A DNA stretch of 64,000 nt from G963676795 sp963677215. Its GTDB lineage: Bacteria > Desulfobacterota > Desulfuromonadia > Desulfuromonadales > Geopsychrobacteraceae. Of the stretch, positions 58,717 through 64,000 are shown in pieces. The translations under genes and the position numbers were made by a program. Positions within the stretch are counted from its first letter, which is position 1; the number at the start of each line of letters is the position of its first letter. A model generated the notes under the pieces. It made no database searches. It was not told where the DNA came from and saw only the letters and a list, made by a program, of their open reading frames with translations. The DNA is taken from NCBI GenBank assembly GCA_963677215.1, contig OY781919.1, positions 3,596,001 through 3,660,000 of the forward strand. The letters are read 5' to 3'.

Positions 58717-61493
58717 AGAAGTGCATTTTCAAATGCCTGTCAGTGAGAAGAAAGCTCACCGCAATCATTCTCGGCACCAGCGCCTTCGTCCTGCTGCTGA
58801 CCTTCAGTATCTTGCTGTTCAATCAATGGAACATCTATCGCCAGACGGCCCTTTTCGAACTTGAAACCCTGGCCAAGGTGGTCAGCGAAAACAGCACAGC
58901 GGCCATGCTGTTTCAGGACAACGACGCTCTCGACCGGAACCTGAAATCCCTGGCTCAGAAGCCGACCATCCTCCAGGCCGCCTTTTACCTGGAGAGCGGA
59001 CAGCTGCTGGCCCAGTACAGCCGCAGCGGCAACCAGCCGAAGTACCCGAACCTGAACGAGATTCCCGAAATACTCAAAGCGCGTACGACCTTCCAGGACG
59101 ATAGAATCGTCCTGCTCCATCCCATAGTTCTCGATAAAGAGCAGATCGGCAGCCTGTACATCGAATCGAACATGGCGGATCTGCACAACAACCTGCTCAA
59201 CACCCTGACCATTTCCCTGGCGGTCATCGTCGGTGGAATCCTGATTGCACTGATCCTGACCAACCGTCTGCAGAGAATCATCACCCTGCCCCTGCAGGCT
59301 CTCACTGACGTCATTACCAAGGTCGGTGACAACAATGATTACAGCCTGCGCTCCACGGTCGACAGCAAGGATGAACTCGGGATATTGTCCAACGGACTGA
59401 ATGACATGTTGGCACAGATCCAGCTGCGTGACGAGCACCTGGAGGAGTTGGTCAAAGAACGCACCGCGCAACTGAAAAATGCCATGGACCAGGCGATCGT
59501 CCTGGCCAGAGAGGCCGAAGCCGCCAGCCAGGCAAAGTCCCTGTTCCTGGCCAACATGAGCCACGAAATCAGAACCCCCATGAATGGAGTTCTGGGGATG
59601 GCTGAACTGATCCTTGAAAGCAACCTGAGCAGTGAACAGCGGCATGCCATCGAGACGATTCGCTCATCCGGAGAATCACTGTTGAGCATCATCAACGATA
59701 TCCTCGATTTTTCAAAAATTGAAGCGGGAAAACTCGAGATCGAAATGATCAATTTCAATCTCTACACCCTGCTCGAGGACGTGGCCCAACTCCTCGCCCA
59801 CCGTGCTCATGCCAAAGGGCTCGAGCTGATCGTCGATATCCCCGAAGAACTGTATAGTGATGTCTGTTCAGACCCGAGCAGAATTCGTCAGATCATCACC
59901 AATCTGCTCTCGAACGCGATAAAATTCACCCCTCAGGGCGAAGTCCTGATTCAGGCTCAGGTGCTGCAGCAGAACGAGACAACCCAGGTGGTTCGGTTCA
60001 GAGTCAAGGATACCGGTATAGGTATGACAGCTGAAGAACGCAACAGGCTCTTCCAGCCATTTACCCAGGCGGATGAATCGACCACCAGAAAGTACGGCGG
60101 CACCGGGCTTGGTCTGGCTATCTCTCAGCAGCTGGCAGAGCTGTTGGGCGGCGGCATCAACTGCGAGACGGAATTTGGAGCCGGGTCCGATTTCTGGTTC
60201 GATATCGAACTGTCAAAAGTCCCCGAGGATCAGACTGTTGCCAAAACCCCGGCCGGCGAACTCAAGGGGGTAAAGGTTCTTGTCATCGACGACAACGAAA
60301 CCAATCGCAACCTGCTTGAACAACAGCTGAACAAGTGGGGGATGCGGGCCGAAACCGTTGAAAGCGGGATCGCCGGGTTGAGTGCCCTGCACAAGGCTGT
60401 GACTACAAGCCAGCCGTTCGAACTGATCATTCTCGACATGCATATGCCTCACATGGACGGTATTGAGGTCGCTCGCCTGGTCAGCAAGGATCCAGACCTC
60501 AAGAATCCGACCATGATCATGCTAACCTCGGTGGGGATCCGCGGTGATGCCATCCAGGCCCGCCAGGCCGGGATCGGTGTTTACCTGACCAAACCGGTTC
60601 GCCAGCTGGATCTCTACAACTGTCTGGTCACCCAGATAAAACGAGATCCGGCCGCTGTCAATCAGCCGCTACTGCCTAAACAGCCTGCGGATCAGACCCG
60701 TTTTGATGCGCAGATCCTGCTCGCCGAAGACAACCTGGTCAACCAGCAGGTCGCCAAAGGGGTTCTTAAGAAACTCGGCTGTCATGTCGATCTAGCCATC
60801 AATGGGGCCGAAGCTCTGACCCTCTACAAGAGACAGGCATACGACCTGGTCTTCATGGATTGCCAGATGCCCGAGATCGATGGCTACAAGGCGACAGAGC
60901 TGATCAGGCAGATCGAAAGCGAATCCCCCGATCAGCACCGCACACCGGTTATTGCCCTGACCGCCAACGCCTTGAGCGGAGATCGTGAAAAATGTCTAAA
61001 GGCCGGCATGGATGACTACATCAGCAAACCGTTCAGCCAGAACAGCATCTATAAGATCCTGGAATCCTGGTTGCCAGACAGCATCAGGGCGGGCGCTGTT
61101 AAACCCGCTCCGCCCGTAAGCGTCGATCCACCGCCACAGACCAACGATGAGGAGACCCTCAACAGGACGGTTCTTGACAATATCCGCGCACTGCAATCGG
61201 GAGAGGACGATATCCTGGGCACGATTATCGGTCTCTACCTTCAGGACGCCCCAGAGAAAATCGCTCAGCTGACGGAAGCGGTGAAAAATTCCGAGCCAGA
61301 TCAGGTCCATGCCATAGCTCACGGCATGAAATCGAGCAGCGCCAATGTCGGTGCCATCAAGCTCTCCGGCCTGTTCCGGCAGATCGAAATGGCGGGTAAG
61401 TCTCAAGAGCTCGCCAAGGCCGGTCAACTGCTCACTGAAACAGAAAATGAATTTGCCAAGCTTAAGCCCTTGTTGTTGAACGAACTCAAATAA
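58713..61493 (+). CDS. Hybrid histidine kinase with CHASE8-like sensor
   Basis: A 926-residue membrane kinase. Transmembrane helices lie at about residues 16-37 and 165-187, flanking a periplasmic CHASE8-type domain (LFELETLAKVVSENSTAAML). Then HAMP (LQRIITLPLQALTDVITKVG), HisKA with His284 in MSHEIRTPMNG, HATPase (DPSRIRQIITNLLSNAIKFT, TRKYGGTGLGLAISQQLAEL), two receiver domains with phospho-acceptors Asp575 (LIILDMHMP) and Asp716 (DLVFMDCQMPEIDG), and a C-terminal Hpt domain with His870 (AHGMKSSSANVGA). It is coupled by 4 bp to the YfiR-like gene, whose product should gate the sensor. The likely output is the GGDEF-EAL regulator that follows. Confidence 0.94.
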   Translation: MKKCIFKCLSVRRKLTAIILGTSAFVLLLTFSILLFNQWNIYRQTALFELETLAKVVSENSTAAMLFQDNDALDRNLKSLAQKPTILQAAFYLESGQLLAQYSRSGNQPKYPNLNEIPEILKARTTFQDDRIVLLHPIVLDKEQIGSLYIESNMADLHNNLLNTLTISLAVIVGGILIALILTNRLQRIITLPLQALTDVITKVGDNNDYSLRSTVDSKDELGILSNGLNDMLAQIQLRDEHLEELVKERTAQLKNAMDQAIVLAREAEAASQAKSLFLANMSHEIRTPMNGVLGMAELILESNLSSEQRHAIETIRSSGESLLSIINDILDFSKIEAGKLEIEMINFNLYTLLEDVAQLLAHRAHAKGLELIVDIPEELYSDVCSDPSRIRQIITNLLSNAIKFTPQGEVLIQAQVLQQNETTQVVRFRVKDTGIGMTAEERNRLFQPFTQADESTTRKYGGTGLGLAISQQLAELLGGGINCETEFGAGSDFWFDIELSKVPEDQTVAKTPAGELKGVKVLVIDDNETNRNLLEQQLNKWGMRAETVESGIAGLSALHKAVTTSQPFELIILDMHMPHMDGIEVARLVSKDPDLKNPTMIMLTSVGIRGDAIQARQAGIGVYLTKPVRQLDLYNCLVTQIKRDPAAVNQPLLPKQPADQTRFDAQILLAEDNLVNQQVAKGVLKKLGCHVDLAINGAEALTLYKRQAYDLVFMDCQMPEIDGYKATELIRQIESESPDQHRTPVIALTANALSGDREKCLKAGMDDYISKPFSQNSIYKILESWLPDSIRAGAVKPAPPVSVDPPPQTNDEETLNRTVLDNIRALQSGEDDILGTIIGLYLQDAPEKIAQLTEAVKNSEPDQVHAIAHGMKSSSANVGAIKLSGLFRQIEMAGKSQELAKAGQLLTETENEFAKLKPLLLNELK

Positions 61494-61535
61494 CGGGCTC
61501 GTAGACTTCCACATGGCACAACAGGCGAGGAGCCG

Positions 61536-63305
61536 ATGACTGAGAACAATAGAAAAAAAGCACTGATCCTGATCGTTGACGACGATCTGGCAACGCGGCT
61601 GCTGATGCGCGCAAGCCTGGAAAAATCAGGATTTCAGGTTACCGAAGCGGAAAACGGCCTGATGGCGCTTGACGTCTATAAGCAGATGACTCCCGATGCC
61701 ATCCTGATGGACGTCATGATGCCGAAGCTCGACGGCTTCGATACCTGCCAGGAAATACGCAAAATCAAGGGGGGCGAGCATATTCCGATCCTCATGGTCA
61801 CCGGACTGGAAGATATCGAGGCAATACACCGTTGTTACGATTCGGGCGCGACCGATTTCATTACCAAGCCGATAAACTGGGCCATTTTGAACTATCGGGT
61901 CAAATATATGCTGCGGGCCAGCACGGCCTTCAATGATGTCATCGACAAACAGCGGCAGATTCAGGAACTGGCTTTTTTCGATCACCTGACCGGCCTGGCC
62001 AACAGGACGATGTTCAAAGAGACCCTCGAAAATGCCCTGATCGACTGTGAAAAGTCCGATCTGATGCTGGCTGTCATGTTCATGGACCTCGACCGCTTCA
62101 AGATCATCAATGACACCCTGGGACACCATGTCGGCGACATGCTGCTCAAGCTCGTCTCAGACCGGATCAGCTCCTGCATCCGCGGCTCGGACGCCATCGG
62201 CCGTCTCACCAATCGCCAGACCCGGAATTATATCTCACGGCTCGGCGGAGACGAATTCACCATCATGGTTCCTGAACTCAAGGACCCCGACAATGTGGCC
62301 CTGATTGCCAGACGGATCAACGAGACCCTCAGCGCTCCCTTTGTCATCGACGGCAGTGAGGTTTTCATCTCAACAAGCATCGGAATCAGCATCTATCCGT
62401 TGGATGGCTCGAATGCCGAGGACCTGATGAAGCACGCCGATCTGGCAATGTATCACGCCAAGGAACGGGGTAAGAACGGATTTCAATTTTACAAAAAGCA
62501 GCTCAACATCAAGGCGGTTGAACGACTCGAATTTGAAAATGACGTCAGAAAGGCTGTCCAGAACGAAGAATTTGTCCTGCACTTTCAGCCACAGATCGAT
62601 ATGCAGACTGGCCGTATCATTGCAGCAGAAGCACTCACCCGCTGGACCCACCAGCAGCATGGCCCGATCTCGCCGGGCCAGTTCATTCCTGCAATTGAAG
62701 ATCTCGGCCTGATCACTCCTTTCACTGACTGGGTTATCCGTCAGGCCGGAAAACAACTGTCGGAATGGCGCCAACGTGGCATCGAACCGATTCGCGTCGC
62801 CCTGAATGTCTCCAGCAAACAGTTCATGCACCAGCAAATTCCTGAAAAGATCTCGTCGATTCTTGAAAAATATCAGCTCGACGGTGATCTGATCGAGCTC
62901 GAACTGACGGAAAGCGTCCTTGCCGAGCAGAATGCGGACACCCTTGAGATTCTCGACTCACTGAAGGAGCTGGGGCTGGCCATCTCGGTCGATGATTTTG
63001 GGACCGGCTATTCCAGCCTGGTCTATCTGAAGACCTTCCCTATAGACGTCGTGAAAATCGATCGTTTCTTCGTCAAGGACATCCTGACCAGCAAGCAGGA
63101 CTCGTCTATCGTCAAGGCCATCGTCGCCCTGGCGCACAGCATGGAAATGAAGGTTATCGCCGAAGGGATTGAAGAACGGGAACAGTATCAGCTACTCAGG
63201 GAACTCGGTTGCGATTACGGCCAGGGCTATCTTTTCAGCCCGGCGGTTTCTGCAGAGGTTCTACAGGAGATGATCGTTCAGAAAAAAATTCTTGTGACAA
63301 CATAA
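61536..63305 (+). CDS. REC-GGDEF-EAL response regulator
   Basis: A 589-residue regulator. Receiver domain residues 8-130 with phospho-acceptor Asp in PDAILMDVMMPKLDGFDTCQ. A GGDEF domain at about 145-320 has an intact SRLGGDEFTIMVPELK. An EAL domain at about 340-585 has AAEALTRWTHQQHGPIS, ELTESVLAEQ, VDDFGTGYSSLVYLKTFPID and VIAEGIEEREQ, consistent with phosphodiesterase activity. The GGDEF part contains an unusual insert ahead of the motif (GRLTNRQTRNY). It may make or degrade c-di-GMP depending on phosphorylation by the preceding kinase. GAGGAG precedes the ATG. Confidence 0.95.
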   Translation: MTENNRKKALILIVDDDLATRLLMRASLEKSGFQVTEAENGLMALDVYKQMTPDAILMDVMMPKLDGFDTCQEIRKIKGGEHIPILMVTGLEDIEAIHRCYDSGATDFITKPINWAILNYRVKYMLRASTAFNDVIDKQRQIQELAFFDHLTGLANRTMFKETLENALIDCEKSDLMLAVMFMDLDRFKIINDTLGHHVGDMLLKLVSDRISSCIRGSDAIGRLTNRQTRNYISRLGGDEFTIMVPELKDPDNVALIARRINETLSAPFVIDGSEVFISTSIGISIYPLDGSNAEDLMKHADLAMYHAKERGKNGFQFYKKQLNIKAVERLEFENDVRKAVQNEEFVLHFQPQIDMQTGRIIAAEALTRWTHQQHGPISPGQFIPAIEDLGLITPFTDWVIRQAGKQLSEWRQRGIEPIRVALNVSSKQFMHQQIPEKISSILEKYQLDGDLIELELTESVLAEQNADTLEILDSLKELGLAISVDDFGTGYSSLVYLKTFPIDVVKIDRFFVKDILTSKQDSSIVKAIVALAHSMEMKVIAEGIEEREQYQLLRELGCDYGQGYLFSPAVSAEVLQEMIVQKKILVTT

Positions 63306-63342
63306 ATGCAAAATTTCATTTTTAATGTAAACTATTTCTAAT

Positions 63343-64000
63343 ATGAAACCTCAAAGTAAAACACAGACAGATACAGCGTCAGAAATCGGCTTGCTGGAAG
63401 GGGAATTGACTCTCCCCTCTCCACCGCAGGTTGCGGTCCGCGTTCTCTCGGCGTTGCAGAATTCGGATAATCCGATTGCGGAGCTGTCGGAAATCATTTC
63501 TGCAGATCCCGCCCTGTCCGGAAAGACCCTCAAGCTAGCAAACTCCAGCTTCTACTCGTTACCGAACAAGGTCACCAATATTCAACGGGCGATAACAATC
63601 CTGGGGACAAACCTGGTCAAAAACATCGCGCTCTCTTTCATCATTGCCAATGATCCCGAATATAAAAAAGCGGATATACAGATTGAGAGCTATTGGAAAC
63701 GTTCCGTAACCGCGGCCGTTGCCGCTGAACTGCTGACTCAAAAACTCGACCGGCAGGATGAGGACATCTTTGTCTGCGGGCTGCTGCACAATATCGGTAC
63801 GCTGATCATGTTCATGCAACGACCGGATGCTATGAGGGAGTTACTCAAAAGAACGGCCCTGTCACTGGAATCCCCAACAGATCTGGAAAAAACTCAATTC
63901 GGGACAACCCATCAGGACGTCGGGGCCCTGCTGATGCGCCACTGGGGTCTGCCTGAAACCGTCTATGTGCCGATCCGTTATCACCACATCCCCGAAGAAG
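63343..64000 (+). CDS. HDOD-domain protein (3' end outside window)
   Basis: Open frame of 219 codons from ATG 63343 to the window end. It reads LPSPPQVAVRVLSALQNSDN, IISADPALSGKTLKLANSSF, NKVTNIQRAITILGTNLVKN and CGLLHNIGTLIMFMQRP, the HDOD signature (a HD-related, mostly non-catalytic signalling domain). It retains LLHNIG where true HD phosphodiesterases have an HD pair. A further domain after residue 210 is likely but not seen. It sits 37 bp after the GGDEF-EAL gene, so it may belong to the same c-di-GMP pathway. Confidence 0.88.
   Translation, partial: MKPQSKTQTDTASEIGLLEGELTLPSPPQVAVRVLSALQNSDNPIAELSEIISADPALSGKTLKLANSSFYSLPNKVTNIQRAITILGTNLVKNIALSFIIANDPEYKKADIQIESYWKRSVTAAVAAELLTQKLDRQDEDIFVCGLLHNIGTLIMFMQRPDAMRELLKRTALSLESPTDLEKTQFGTTHQDVGALLMRHWGLPETVYVPIRYHHIPEE

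Noticed and set aside
1..64000. CRISPR array, tRNA or rRNA genes, IS elements
   Set aside because: No regularly spaced direct repeats, no tRNA cloverleaf other than the tmRNA, and no transposase or terminal inverted repeats were seen.

Overview
The window looks like a chromosome segment of a Desulfuromonadales (Geobacter/Desulfuromonas-like) bacterium. This rests on gene content: a B12-dependent ribonucleotide reductase, a PIN-PhoH ATPase, a 180-kDa-class NAD-glutamate dehydrogenase, iron-dependent class I fumarase, a split B12 methionine synthase, a cysE-iscR-nifS-nifU-mnmA-mtaB operon, rubredoxin, and many roadblock, DUF4388, MshEN, HDOD and c-di-GMP proteins. The species cannot be read from sequence alone. 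Most genes are compactly packed housekeeping genes with good Shine-Dalgarno sites.

Positions 1-5800 form an accessory region that abuts the 3' end of the tmRNA gene ssrA (5803-6157, minus strand), a classic integration site. Its left part holds a truncated-by-the-window serine recombinase, a DUF2924 protein and a small unknown protein (minus strand). They face a LexA-type repressor and three tightly coupled genes of unknown function (plus strand, two short overlaps). A sigma70-like promoter with an inverted repeat between -35 and -10 lies just upstream of lexA. This LexA-headed three-gene cassette is the best candidate for an undescribed system.

Positions 5800-22000 are almost entirely minus strand: ssrA-smpB, a RseC-like protein, an amidohydrolase, a panB-panC-panP pantothenate operon (PLP aspartate decarboxylase in place of PanD) preceded by a structured leader with an intrinsic terminator, the large glutamate dehydrogenase, ksgA, a DUF2062 protein, tsaD, PIN-PhoH and a cysteine desulfurase-family enzyme. 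nrdJ (plus strand) follows, under a promoter with two NrdR-like boxes 31 bp apart.

Positions 25300-36200 hold small zinc/cysteine proteins, an HtpX-like protease, a candidate small RNA, a two-gene roadblock unit that includes a roadblock-TM-phosphate-binding-OmpA fusion, and then the minus-strand Fe-S/tRNA-thiolation operon with IscR-like operator sites. Positions 36400-53800 carry fumarase, an RND exporter, a DEAD-box helicase, Cfa, an M42 peptidase, a PHP enzyme, MiaB, a pair of envelope genes including an M48-like lipoprotein that lacks the catalytic Glu, AMMECR1, an MTHFR-like protein, rubredoxin and a methionine synthase split over two overlapping genes.

Positions 53900-64000 are a plus-strand signalling block: an MshEN/GAF-like protein with a helical partner, then TonB receptor, YfiR-like periplasmic protein, CHASE8-type hybrid histidine kinase, REC-GGDEF-EAL regulator and an HDOD protein cut by the window end. 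The order suggests an outer-membrane-to-cytoplasm pathway ending in c-di-GMP.
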